This document shows, piece by piece, positions 32,890-44,000 of a DNA stretch of 64,000 nt. Within the stretch, counting starts at the first letter, position 1, and each line of letters opens with the position of its first letter. Source of the DNA: Tilletia caries (taxonomy: Eukaryota > Basidiomycota > Exobasidiomycetes > Tilletiales > Tilletiaceae); the NCBI GenBank assembly GCA_032718865.1, contig JALUTQ010000007.1:124001-188000 (forward strand). Direction: 5' to 3'. A program made the translations under genes and the position numbers. The notes below the pieces were generated by a model that was given only the letters and a program-made list of their open reading frames with translations, had not been told where the DNA came from and made no database searches.

Positions 32890-34110
32890 CCCTTGGATTC
32901 TTAAGTTCACTGACGTGTAGCCTTCTTTGTATCCTTTGCCGGCGTCGGAGCGCAGCTTAAGGAAAGGCGCGGAGGAACTCCGCGCCTCCGCGCCTCCGCC
33001 CGCCTACCTCCGCCAAAACTCCGCGCTCATTTTTGGGCGGATCATTCCGTCCGCCCAAGACAGCGGTGTCGGCAAGGCCGGTATCATTCCGTCCGCCGTA
33101 GCAGGGTGGTCCTCACCGAGGCCGCCTCCTCCGTCCGCGGTGGTTAGGCGGAGTTTTCCAAGGAGGGAACCTCCGTCCGCCTTCCTCCGGCGGAGTTCAT
33201 TCCCCTTCCCCCTGTCGTCCGGTGGTTGCGTATAATTAGGGCCTGTACAGCTGCATCGTCCTATGACGCTGAAAGATATCACAAAAGACAAAAATAGGAA
33301 TCATATGACATATGACGCAAAAGGAGGTGGAGTTACCAGATCCCGTACAGCAAGCCCGTCAAAGAGTAGTGTTGTTCGAGCTCAATTTTCGACGGTGCGT
33401 CAAATCACGGTGCGTCCAGCTAAAAGCTGGACGCTAGTTTTGACTAGGAAAAAGTTATCATGACGCAAAGGTTCCGGCGGAGTTCCGCGCCTCCGCGATC
33501 CCAACTTGCTGACCCAAGTCTTGGTCTCAGACTTTGGAGTTACTTGCTTAGCTCGGCGAAAAAAATCATTTGAAGAGGGGTCTCAAGTCTTGAGACTGCG
33601 GTGTGACTAGAGATCACGTGATATGAAACCCGAGACTCCGTCTTCTGAGACCCCTTTAATAAGAGAGACCCTGTGTAACCCCTGGGTTTTCAGTCTCAGA
33701 GCGGAGTAAGCGCGGAGGCGCGGAGTTCCGCCGGAACTCCGCCGAAGTTGGGGCTGTCGACACCTCCGTCCGCGCTCAAGTCCGGGAACCTCAAACCCCT
33801 CCGTCCGCGTTCAAGTCGTTGGCGGTACTTCTCCGTCCGCCCCTCCGCTGTCAGCCTCCGCGGTACGGAGGACGTCCTCCGGCGGAGGAAAATCGGCGGA
33901 GTTTTGCGGTACGGAGGCGCGGAGGACGCGAAACTCCGCCGAGGGCGCGGAGGTGACGCCTTTTCTTAGCGCAGCTCGATACTTCTGGGACGGTCTCCCA
34001 TCGTATGCTCCCGGAGCAGTGCAATCACCTGATGCATGGTCAACCGAGACGGCTTATTGTCGTGGAAGAGGTCTCCACCGAGCAAGATGAAGTCGAAGTA
34101 GACCAGGGCT
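32890..34110 (-). pseudogene. MRE11 exon relic split by a MITE
   Basis: The minus strand from about 34110 reads [20 protein letters not shown], then [20 protein letters not shown], the block of the double-strand-break nuclease MRE11 that contains a metal-binding Asp (GGDLFH.NKPSR). The 1011 bp MITE at 32958-33968 interrupts it. Across the MITE the reading continues as ELRSDAGKGYKEGYTSVN before it loses similarity; the next MRE11 block (SIHGNHDDP) is absent. Sequence upstream of FDFILL has no match to the MRE11 N-terminus. The relic abuts the truncated 5' side of the UTP25 relic. Confidence 0.7.
32958..33968. mobile_element. hAT-like MITE, TAAGG family, with 8-base duplication
   Basis: Ends TAAGGAAAGGCG and (inverted) TAAGAAAAGGCG; the flanking duplication GCGCAGCT is at 32950-32957 and 33969-33976. 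The 1011 bp interior has no gene and is packed with CTCCGCC/GGCGGAG and TCCGTCCGC motifs in both orientations. The 8-base duplication fits the hAT superfamily (some Zisupton-like elements also give 8). Confidence 0.82.
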
Positions 34111-34844
34111 CCCGGATGAACGCATGGTGCCGACGGCGCAGCATTGGAGCATGAGCTGGCGAAGAAGACTGCGGTCGGTGGGCTTGTGGCCTACGCGGCG
34201 TTGGACTCGGCGTGCTGCTAGTTGGTGCTTATGATTGCGAGAAGACGAAGAAATCGAACGGATGAGCGATGGTGGGACTCCAGCAGCTGCAGATGATCTC
34301 AGTGCTCACCAGATGGAGCAGGGTATTTCCACAATGATGTAGATCCAAAAGTCTTGTGTTCACTTCGAGCCTGAAGTCTTGACGGGCGCCTCAGTCTTCG
34401 GAAACGCTTTTTGTGCAGAGATGATAGAACGCGAGTGAGTATCATCAGCAGCAGTGTGGGTATTGAGCAGGATAAAGTACTCACAGAGACTCGGCACTGA
34501 CGAGAAAATCAGAGGGAGGAGAAGCTGATGCGGTAAACAGACGTAGGTATGCTGGCACGCGTTCGTACTATCAGACTCACTTGTGGCCTCAATCTTGAAG
34601 GAGTTTGCACGCTGATGAGGGAAAGGCAATCACTACTCACTACCTGTATGCTGTAGAAGAAAGTGTGAGAGTAAGGCAAAACAAAAAGCAAAGGGAGGAA
34701 GCATGTGAGCAGAGAACAGAGGAGCATCATCATCATCAACAATCAAGCTTGAGCTGCTCATGGAAGGGCGATGGACGATCTTCTGTAGTCGGCCGAGCAG
34801 CGCATTACCGGAAGATAACGTTAGTGTACCCGAGCAACGCAAAC

Positions 34845-35215
34845 CACATTGGGGATCACAACATACAACAAAGAAGAAGTGAGTATGGAAGGTAAGGGTC
34901 GAGAGCTGTCAGCGTTGTGAGCAGTAGGAGAGCACTACAAGTACAAAGCAATCGACAAGGATCCAGGGTTAGCGTCTTAGCGGCGGGAAGAAGAAAAAAG
35001 AAGGATTAGCAATCAGCGACTTGTGGAAAGTGGTGGAGAGCATATATGCGGGATGGAAGATCCGGCAGGGAGGAAACCGAGGATGGAAGAGCCCGAATAA
35101 AGGTGCGAGACTGATAAACAGTGCTCAGAGCTCGCGGAGGACGAGGAACGTGGTCAGCATGAAGCACAGAACTACAGACGTGCGATCTGGTCACGAGTGA
35201 TGGAATACGTACCTG
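34845..35215. repeat. Dispersed repeat, copy 2
   Basis: Partner of 30443-30849, same orientation, also ending at ACGTACCTG. The two copies bracket the UTP25 and MRE11 relics and the MITE. Confidence 0.75.
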
Positions 35216-35526
35216 TTCCATGATTGAAAGACCTGCTGGAGCCTGGAGAAGAAGGAGGAGGAGAGGAACAGAGACGAGGTCATGAGGAAGAAGGTGGGAA
35301 GAGGAGAAGGTCAAAGGACACGAGAGGGGGATACCGCTCTCCTACTGTGCAAATAGCAGACCAGCAGCGCCGAGCGAGTAACGAGCAGATGGAACACGTA
35401 GCTGTGGGCGCCAGAAGCAACGCACCAGATTCAGTATGAAACGGATCATCTAGCACGCTTGACAGTCCGGTGCACTCACTTATCGTTGTGGATTGCGATT
35501 GGGCAGCGAGAGTGAGTCTTCGTGGT

Positions 35527-38016
35527 CTAAGGGCTAGGCTTCTTGGCCTTCCTAGTTCCCTTGATGTCTTTGACATCAGGGATGGGTAAGCCGGCTTTCG
35601 CGCACTTCACCTGGGTGACAGTGAGAACAATCGCTCCGTTCTCTACGCCGGCTACCAGCTTGCTGAGGAGGGACTCCTTCCTCTCGACCTTGTCAAATGG
35701 CTCTGAGGCGTGGCCGAGGATCTCGACGAGGGCAGCCTTGCCCAGACTCTGTGGTCTCAAAGAAGTAAGAGTATAGTCAGTCAATCGTGGCTTGTGCAAG
35801 TACATGGCCATATGAAATGACAACCGACCTTCAAGCTTGCCTCCGTGACAACTCCCTTCTTTAGCTCAACCGCTCCCCTGCCGCGCGACGAAGATGCCAT
35901 CTGGCTCGCCGCCAAGGGAAGCCGATTTGTCCCAGCATTGTTATGATGATGTCCATCTCTGTCTTCATTAGCGTCGGCGGCGAGGGAAGGCCTGCTTGTC
36001 TGCGGCTGAGAGGCACGTGGCATCGTACCGGCTGTCGTATTGCAGCCAATTTCGCGTTCCTCTTCATCGTCATCGTCTGTGGGCGAGAAAGCCTTGAGAA
36101 TTACGTTGGCCGCCGGAGGGATGTGTATTTCTACGATCGGAGCGTTCCGGTCGTCCGGTCGTTCCTTGAGCTGTTCTTTCGACATCGACCAGATCCTGAG
36201 CAACGCAGCAAGAAGTCGACATGCGCCCTGAACGCCTCCAAACGCATTGATGCACTTGAGCTGAGAGCGGTAAGCAAAGGTGCCGATCACATCATGCCCG
36301 AACGAGGAAAAGTTGGTGTCCTCGTCATCTCCGTTTCGTTGAAGCTGCTCCAGTCGTATCAGCCAGCGTGAGAATTGCTGGTCCGCCTCCTCAGTCCCTT
36401 CGAAACCATTGTAAACAGCTTCTTCAACACCTCGAGCGCATTCTCGATCGCATCGATCTTCCACCGGTCCAGCGAAGCATAGCGAGAGCGCAGAGCCTCA
36501 CGAATTGCTGTGGTGGTAGGGGGAACAAGAGAAGAGGAAGTGTCCTGCTGGCGCAACGCTTGGAGAGTACTGATGGCGCTGATGGTCCTGTCATCGACGT
36601 CCTGGCGCATAAACTGCTGGGTGATTGGTGGGGCAAGGGAGCGCTGGGAAAGACCCTGAGTTGGGCGCAGGGGAGAGGCCATATTTTGAGTGGCAGCGGA
36701 ACGTGATTTCTTCTTGGTCTCTGCGGTACATGCGCCGGCCACCACCAATGATCCATCAGCATTCAGTAGACAATTTAAGCGCATACATGCACACCAAACG
36801 GGAATAGATAATATGTACTCACTAGGGCCACTGTCTTGCGTTCCCGCTTTACGTTTCGAGGCTTGGTGCGAAGGGTCATTGCTGTCTTGCGAGAAATGAT
36901 CTTCGTCCTCTTCATCGTCCTCTTCTTCTTCCTTATCGAAATCGTAGTCTGGCAGGTCGCGTAAATCCGAATCGTCGTCACTCTGAGATGGCAGCTTTAC
37001 ACGACTAGTGCTGGCTCTGGGCTGGATCCGATTGGAGCTGATTGCGTGCTGGGATCGACTGGTTCGTTTGGGAGCTGCCAGTCCCTTCTGACGGCCGACG
37101 GGGAGAGATGGCTTTGTCGTCGTCCTGCGAGAGATCTCCTCACTACGCCGTATAGCAGAGACCTTAGAGTCTCTCTTGACTTGCGCCTGACTGCGTGCAT
37201 GAGCTTCAAGTTGCATGCGTTCGTCTGCCTCGCTGCTACTCTCGTCTCCGGTTTGTGTTGTGCGCTGCGTTCGTCGCCGTTGCGTCTCGACTCTGGCCTT
37301 GAAGTGACTCTGCATCCATCTCCGAGCCTTGTATTGACTGGTGGGTTCGCAGTAGGATAGTTCGGGGACTGCGTGCTCGATTCTGGTTGCCAGTTTTGTC
37401 AATAACCATGGGTACCTTGTCCGAAAGAAATTGTAGTTGTGAATCTGTTTTTGTTCCTCCTGCGACAAAGTGGTATGAACTCGTCTGCCTGTTCCATGAT
37501 GAGGGCAACGATTGCTATGATCTCTTTCTCGCGGGCAACAGACACGATCTCGCCATCAGCGTCTCGAGTGCACGCAAGGCGACCGTAGCGCGAGTGGAAC
37601 CGTTGCGCATCGAGGGCCGTCCATAGCATGAACTCGGGATTCTCGAAGTCGGCAAGCTGCCGAGGTGGAGGCTGTTGCGCCTCTGAGCCGTGTCGACCCT
37701 GTGTTGGCGGAGGCTGGGCTTGGCGTAGTGGAGCATGTTGCGATGGGGGATTTCGAGGTGGCGATTGCGGCCGCTGAGCTTGGCCGATTACGTTGGAAAG
37801 ATTGTTGACGGTCCCGATGAGGGAGGAGTTGTCCTCCACAAGTCGACGAACGTCCGGATGATGCCGTCGCAGCGTGTCAAAAGGGATTTGGATCACTGCG
37901 TCGGGAGATGCCCAGTCGGCGGCATCCCTGACTGGTCTAGATCCACCAGCGGAACTCGAGAAATGGATGCTGCTGGGGTCATTGTATGAAAGAAACCCGT
38001 CCGCCGTCCCCGCCAT
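35527..38016 (-). pseudogene. Unknown gene with frame breaks, beside a Plavaka transposase
   Basis: A chain of minus-strand segments looks like one protein: start MAGTADGFLSYNDPSSIHFS at 38016, then DAVIQIPFDTLRRHHPDVRR, FENPEFMLWTALDAQRFHSR and EIIAIVALIMEQADEFIP. After a one-base slip near 37460 come LSQEEQKQIHNYNFFRTRYP, basic and acidic linkers, and a 3n-length GT-AG intron (about 36822 to 36720). After a second slip near 36410 come EADQQFSRWLIRLEQLQRNG, SQLKCINAFGGVQGACRLLA, and, across a further intron (about 35828-35756), SLGKAALVEILGHASEPFDK ending at 35527. I recognise no domain. The two slips suggest decay, or errors in the assembly. It points the same way as the transposase ~1.5 kb away and could be part of the same element. 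Confidence 0.45.
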
Positions 38017-38019
38017 ATT

Positions 38020-39480
38020 GCTGTCCTATTTTTCTTGCGTGTATGCTGTGCTGGATGCTTTCAGAAGGTGTGTAAGGGGGAAGATGATGAGTGAACGATA
38101 AACCGGTGAAGAGGATCAAATGGTGATGGTGGTGTGCGATGTGGAATACTTACTGTTAGACGGAGAACATGCCCATGAATCATGCGGAGACTGACACTGA
38201 CAGCATTCATCCACGACGCCTGGTAGCATCTAAACATGTACTGTCTCCCCCATCCTCGGGCCTCTGCTGTCTCCTCTGTGAAATACAGCCTGAATGCATT
38301 GATCATCCACGGACCACGGTCTGGAGACTGAACAGGTGTACTCTGGGATAGACTCTGGGAATGGCATCGCCAATGTATGCATGGTTGCATGGTGCGCTTA
38401 AATGCCCTAGGTTCTCTCGCCTCTTATCGTTGTCCTCCGCTCACCCCTTCAAGCCAGTCCTCTTGTCGTTGTCCTGTTGGGAACGCACCCACGCGGCTAC
38501 GACACTTGCGGTCCACCACTCCGCCAACCCGCTCGCCGCTGTGTCTCCCCAGTCCCCATCAACAAACGCTTCGGGCTTCCGGACGTGAGGTATGCGTTCG
38601 GAGGGATGAGATTGGAAAGGAAGTTGTTGAGTTTGAAGGGGGTGGAGCAGGAAGTGGAACTGCAGGAGGACTGTAGGAGTGTGCAGAATTTGAAGATGAA
38701 AGTCAGAGCAGAAGAAGCATGATGCAGAGAGGGGGCCACAAAGAACTCACTCCGTAAACGGCGCAGTAGTGGACGACGGAGAAGGCGATGCTCACACCGA
38801 GCCTGATGAGGATGATGGTGCACATGAGGAGGTAGCTGGGGACTGGGGAGGTAGGCTTGAATGGCATATATGGATGGAAGACCGCGTGCATGGCCACTGA
38901 GTGAGAGACGAGGGGAACGTTCTGTGAGTTAAAATATCAAAGTATGCTGGAGTAGCATCAAGGCTGCATGGTGATAACTCACAGGCCACAGCCCACAGGA
39001 GTCTTCCGACGATCATGAAGACTATGCCGATGCTGTGAGGGATGAATAAAGGACGTTCAGTCCTTCACAAGACAAGGATGGTAATAGATGACCTACTGGC
39101 CGAGCTGGTCATACTTAGGGAGCTGGAGAGGCATTAAGAGGAGGGCGACGGTGAGGACTGAGGACGGCGGCATATAAATGAGCGTGAAAGTTGATGTCTG
39201 ATGGTTGTCGAAACTCGAATGTCGGTCCCTGCGGGTGCGAGAAGAGGGAGGGAGCAATGTCAACTGGGGCATGCACAGAGGAGTCAGGAGACGGGGAGAG
39301 AGAGGGAGAGGTCGGCCCTCACCCCAGTTAGGACTCAGGTAGCTGGTGATGGTGTCTGTGACTGGAGATTGTTTACACCTGTTACCTGATAAATAGAACA
39401 GCTGTGAGGATAAACGTAAGCTGTGATGCTTCAAGAACAGAGAATAAGTGGAAGGTAAAGACTCGCCTGTGTGCTGAGCG
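38020..39480 (-). other. Possible remnant of a membrane-protein gene
   Basis: Minus-strand pieces separated by good GT-AG signals are hydrophobic: FTLIYMPPSSVLTVALLLMP (near 39150), IGIVFMIVGRLLWAVA (near 39020) and PVPSYLLMCTIILIRLGVSI with FSVVHYCAVYG (near 38800). They look like transmembrane exons of one gene, but I cannot name a family or close a full frame. Nothing else of note lies in this stretch. Confidence 0.3.
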
Positions 39481-39485
39481 CTGGC

Positions 39486-42400
39486 TCAATCAATGCCTGT
39501 CCATGTGTGCGAGCGGAGGATGTATGCATAATTGTCCAACTCGACAATTGCGACCGGCTCCACCATGTCATCGGGCCCAAATTGAATCATATCGAGTTGC
39601 GAGCTCCATCGCCCCCGAATGATTCCACTCGCTTTGGTGACATCGCATATTGTCCATATGAGCGCCAGCACAAGATCCAGCCCGATGGTGGCTTTGTCGT
39701 CCAGGGCATTTCCGTCGTCGCTGTAGGTCATGAAGTGAATCACTTCGTGGTAGGTGATGTTCTTCTCTGTTCGGAGCAAGAACCGAGAGCCTCGCCGGGT
39801 TGCCTTCTGCTCGATTCTATCACCTCGAAGGACTGTCCCGTCGTTCAACACAAGGCGGCCGCGAAAGACGAGTTGAGGAAGGGGAGTTGGGAAGTGGCCC
39901 GCTTCTTGTGCCATGACAAGAAGGCGGGATTGTTGGTGGTCCTCGTAGTCTGTTAACTTCCGATGCTGTGCTCCGATTTTGACCTTGAGAACCCCCCGCA
40001 ACTTCTTCTCCTCTGACTCCTCCTCCCCTACCAGAACATCGAGGAGCCGCAGACACTCTGTCCGGAGCACGTTGTTGACGATGTTTGGAATCGGTGCTTT
40101 TGTCGACCTGACCGAGCGCTTGATATACCCGATTTCCCGCTCGCAGCGAGCCTGCGAGGCGACGCGAATGCTCCCGAGCTGTGCGGCCGTATCCCCAATG
40201 TGATGCAGATAGTGCTGGGAAATGCTACATTTAGAAAACAAAGAGCATCAGCGCAGATGTAGTCAAGTACCATGAAGAATGATCATCGTAACGTCTGACT
40301 CACGTTGCTCGGTGCAGTAATTGGAGATCTCCTCTAACGTAGAGTGACTCCCAACGTTTTGTGAACTGGTGGAAGTGGTTGCGACCCCTCTGCAGCTGGG
40401 CAAAGGTACAGCCCTCTCCAGCGGTGAAGATACGAACGCCCATAACAAGATCTGATACCATGGCCACGACCTCAACCGGGGCGCCAATCGAAAACAAAAA
40501 TGGCAGCAAAAAGACGTATGTTGTCGTGTGCCATTCGTGGGCTTTGTATCGTTTCGCGTGCTTTGCTGGGTTCCTGGGTGGGACGTCGCAGAAAGAAGGA
40601 GGCAGGTTGGCACCGTTTGTCTCGACGTACAACCCGAACTGTTCTTCTTGCTGCCGAGTGAAAGAGAATGGATCTCCGTCGACCCGACTTGTAAAGACGT
40701 CGTAGAGAAGGGGAGGAAGGTTGAGCCCGAAGAGGTGGAACATATCGGAGGGGAAAAAGTAAGGATGTGAGAACGCTGGGGATGCGGCTATAAGTGGTAA
40801 CCCGCATACTCCTGTTTCCTTTTGGACCTTCGTGCGCTCGTGCGCATTGCGAGCCGCAGAGAGATCGTGAAGCGCCCGTGCGTACGAGGTGTCATCGCGG
40901 TTGGGAAGCGTGAAGGGATCGACGTCGTCGCGATCGTCGTTGCGCCGAACGAGCTGCCTCCCCACGGTGCTCAAAGGAAAGTACCCGAGAGCCTGGTTGT
41001 CGTCCGGGTAAACTGCCTTGATAGGACACACTCGGCAGCCGGCATACCCCGCAGTCCCCGTCAGCTTACTGACCTTCGAAGCGGCATGTTGATCCATGCA
41101 GACGCCCACCAGCCACGCTCTCCACAAGAACCAGCTGTCCTTCACCATGTCCCAAATCCAGAACCCATGTGCCGCTTGAGCAAGTTCTTCCATGATTGGC
41201 CACAGGAACGAATCGAGGTCGACAGGGTTTCGTGGGCCAAAGGGATGATCGAAGCCACGAACGTTTCTGTACGCCTGTATCTTTCGCTGATTGGCGAGTT
41301 CATAGAAGAAAGTAGAATGACCCAGGCGTCAGATTTCTTTGACTGCACGATCTGTGCACCATCCAAACTCATCATGTATATCTCATGTCTTGGATCGTCA
41401 AAGAAGCCGTCGGCCAGCATCTGCTGGTGCCTTCTTCCGTCCGGCCAGTCTTGAAAGACGTGTTCTTCAGTGTTGTATGTCTCGGCGGCTTGCTTTCCCC
41501 TGGCACTGAGGTACTCGGGATTCGAGCCAGCGAGGAACCTGGCTTCGACGCGTGGGCGGATTGGGATAGTGGTGTATTGCTTTGCTGGGTTGCCGTGGTC
41601 GTCGAAGCGTGGAAGGCCGCAGACCTTCCCCTTCTTGTCCTTCGAAGTGCAGTGTGTCGCTTCCGAGTAGGGCCCGACAAAGGCCATACAGGAGTTCTGG
41701 CACATGTCCCATTTTTCGCTCCACAAGTCCGACAACCCTCTTCACAACTGAGGCCGCTGACGACAGAGGAAGAATCGACACACCAGTCGCATTCTCGTAA
41801 TTCCTCGCGAACCCAGCGTACGCTGAGACAGTTGTGCCTTGGCGCACATGCGTTCTGTAATGGAAAAGAGTGGCACGTTCTGACTCGGTCAGGTGGGACA
41901 GGACCGCTCCTGGGCTCGATCGCAGTGGTCGATGGTGAGGAGGGAAGGGGCCAGGCGAGTACCCATTGACCAACTGGTCAAGGAGATGCTGTGCGTGGAT
42001 CGAAGTGGTGCGAATGTCTCTGCGAGGGGGAGAATGAGAGTTCGTAATGCCGATGCCGTCCTGAGACAAGACAGGCTGCTGGTCGGTGTCTTGAAGGAAA
42101 TGGAGATCGTCTTCGCTGCCGCAGTCACTGTCCTCCAGACCGGGAGACTCCGACCCTTCTGCGCCGTCGGTGCTGCTGTCGCCGTCAAAGGGCAGGGGTT
42201 CGATCTCTTGAAGGCGCTCAAACTGATGCCGATCTGGACGCTCCGAAGGGGTAGGCGAAGGAGAAGGACTCGTTAGATCGAGCCAAACCTGATCGGGGCC
42301 CTCCGACGGGGATGGACTGGGAAACGAGGCAAGGCTAAGCCCACTTGCCTCGTGATCGTGACTGTTGGTTTCCTCTTCCGCAATTGCGCTCTCATTCCGC

Positions 42401-42537
42401 TGAACCGCTAAGTCTCGTTCGCGGTTAAGGGGAAGCTGCAGCTGTTGAGCCAATCGTGTGGCTGCCTTGTCCTGCGCCAAGTGCAACAGGCGCGTCTTTG
42501 CGTGTATGTGCTGGGGAGGCCGTTGGAGCTGGTGCAT
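39486..42537 (-). pseudogene. Plavaka/CACTA (Tnp2-like) transposase with frameshifts
   Basis: Transposase of the basidiomycete Plavaka group within the CACTA superfamily. The N-terminal frame starts at 42537 (low-complexity Ser/Pro, then ESERATLFHYRTHVRQGTTV). A slip at an A5 run (41712-41716) leads to WDMCQNSCMAFVGPYSEATH, QYTTIPIRPRVEARFLAG and IYMMSLDGAQIVQSKKSDAW. A second slip near 41240 leads to GPRNPVDLDSFLWPIMEELA, HGFWIWDM, CMDQHAASKVSKLTGTAGYA and the GCRVCPIKAVYP Cys pair. An intron (40303-40225) joins the C-terminal part SQHYLHHIGDTAAQLGSIRV, with the stop at 39486. The D-x-C-x-N-S-C-M-A-F block and the DQHAASK.TG..GYAGCR.C block are diagnostic. With two breaks it is probably inactive. 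I did not find its terminal repeats. Confidence 0.75.
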
Positions 42538-42801
42538 TTAGAGAAGCACCAGCACGCTATAGGGCGACGGTCCTGATGACGATCTGCCATGGCGACTTGA
42601 AGGAGCTCAGCGCTGAACGACTGGGCGGCCTGCACGAGATGAAATGAGATTTGAGATTTCGATGAATTCGGTCAGGAAAGGATGAGAAAGAAGGCACCGC
42701 GCCTGAACCGCGTCAGAACCGCGTCAGAACCGCGTCAGAACTTCAGGCCAAGACCGCGGGTAAACTCTAAATTCTCGTGGCAAGTTCACAGCGAGAACGG
42801 G

Positions 42802-43530
42802 TGAATGTCCCGATCTATGGTCGGTTCGCCCCGAGCACCCCGGCACTGACCCCGATCTATGGTTGAGTGACCCCATAAAGATGGTCATGTGACCCCATAA
42901 AGATGGTCGATTGAGCCTGTAAAAAACGCAATTTTTGGTGCATTGACCCCGTAAGATTAGTACATTGAACCCATAAAGATGGTCGATTGGCCCCATAAAA
43001 ATGGTGGACAGAGCCCATAAAGATGGTGGACAGAGCCCGTAATGTCTATTTCAGCCGGATAGAGCGGTAGTGTGTACTGACCCTGTCCAAACGACCGGTC
43101 GGGCCTTCAGGTATGTAAGAGGGTTCAACTCACATACAAGTCGAGCTTCTGTGAAGCGTTTCCGCCCGTCGACGAGCTCTCAAAGTGAATTACGTCGCCG
43201 AAGACCGCCATCCCGGCCCCCCTATGACCGGATATGACCCTGGAAGCTCAGTACAGTTACTTCAGGCACCCTGGCCGCTGTAGAATAATTTATCTGGAAG
43301 ATTTGGAAGCAGGGAAGGTCGCCAAAGGCGATTTGAGATTTTTATGGGGCCAGTGCCCTGCCTTATGGGGCCAATCGACCATCTTTATGGGCTCAATCGC
43401 CTTTGTTTATGGGTTCAGTCGCCGATAATTACGGGCTGAATCGCCTCATCTTACGGGCTCAATTCAAAAAACGCTTACGGGGCCAATCGCCTCATGCTCG
43501 GGGCGAATCGACCATAGATCGGGACATTCA
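42802..43530. repeat. Inverted arrays of ~20 bp repeats (foldback/MITE)
   Basis: A 36-base inverted pair (starts TGAATGTCCCGATCTATGG at 42802; partner 43495-43530; one difference) encloses two arrays of a degenerate unit close to GACCCCATAAAGATGGTC, one on each side (about 42840-43035 and, inverted, 43335-43490), around a unique centre. Units vary in spacing. It lies about 470 bp upstream of ERG4. Dense subterminal repeats like this bind transposase in CACTA-type elements, but no target duplication was identified. Confidence 0.75.
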
Positions 43531-44000
43531 GGTTACTTGCAGTTCACAGCGTCTTTACCGCGTCTCAGACCTCGTCTTTGCCGCGTCTCAACCACTTCAC
43601 CGCGTGTTCATCGCCCATTGGGTTTCCCTGTGGGTCAGAGGTTGGAGGAATCGCGCTCGGCCACTCGGATGGAAGGATCCGCACACTTCGGGCCGCCGGG
43701 CGTTCGAAACAGGCTTCCTTGAACGTGAGACCTTCCCAACAAGGCGGCCGCAAGCGAGGCGGATACTCGTTCCGCCTTTCATTGTCTCACTTCCGTGTCC
43801 CGTGTCGATCGGTACTTGTTTTCGGAAGTCAGCTGTTTCCCTTCCCTCTCGCCCTCTTGGGCCTTGGGCGTCTGTTTACTTTTCTCTCTCCGTCTCGCTC
43901 TCTTCCCCTCCTTCGTCCCTTCCACCAACAGGCCGAAAACCCGCGTCCCTACTTTATACCTCCCTCGCTCATAGGGAGTGCGAGAAGCGTGTGTTGGTAA

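Noticed and set aside
38640..39430. A major-facilitator or RTA1-like transporter
   Set aside because: Hydrophobic exon-like pieces exist, but no diagnostic motif and no continuous frame could be built.
42840..43035. Spaced ~20 bp repeats that look like a CRISPR array
   Set aside because: Units are degenerate, spacing is irregular, a partner array lies inverted, and the organism is a eukaryote.
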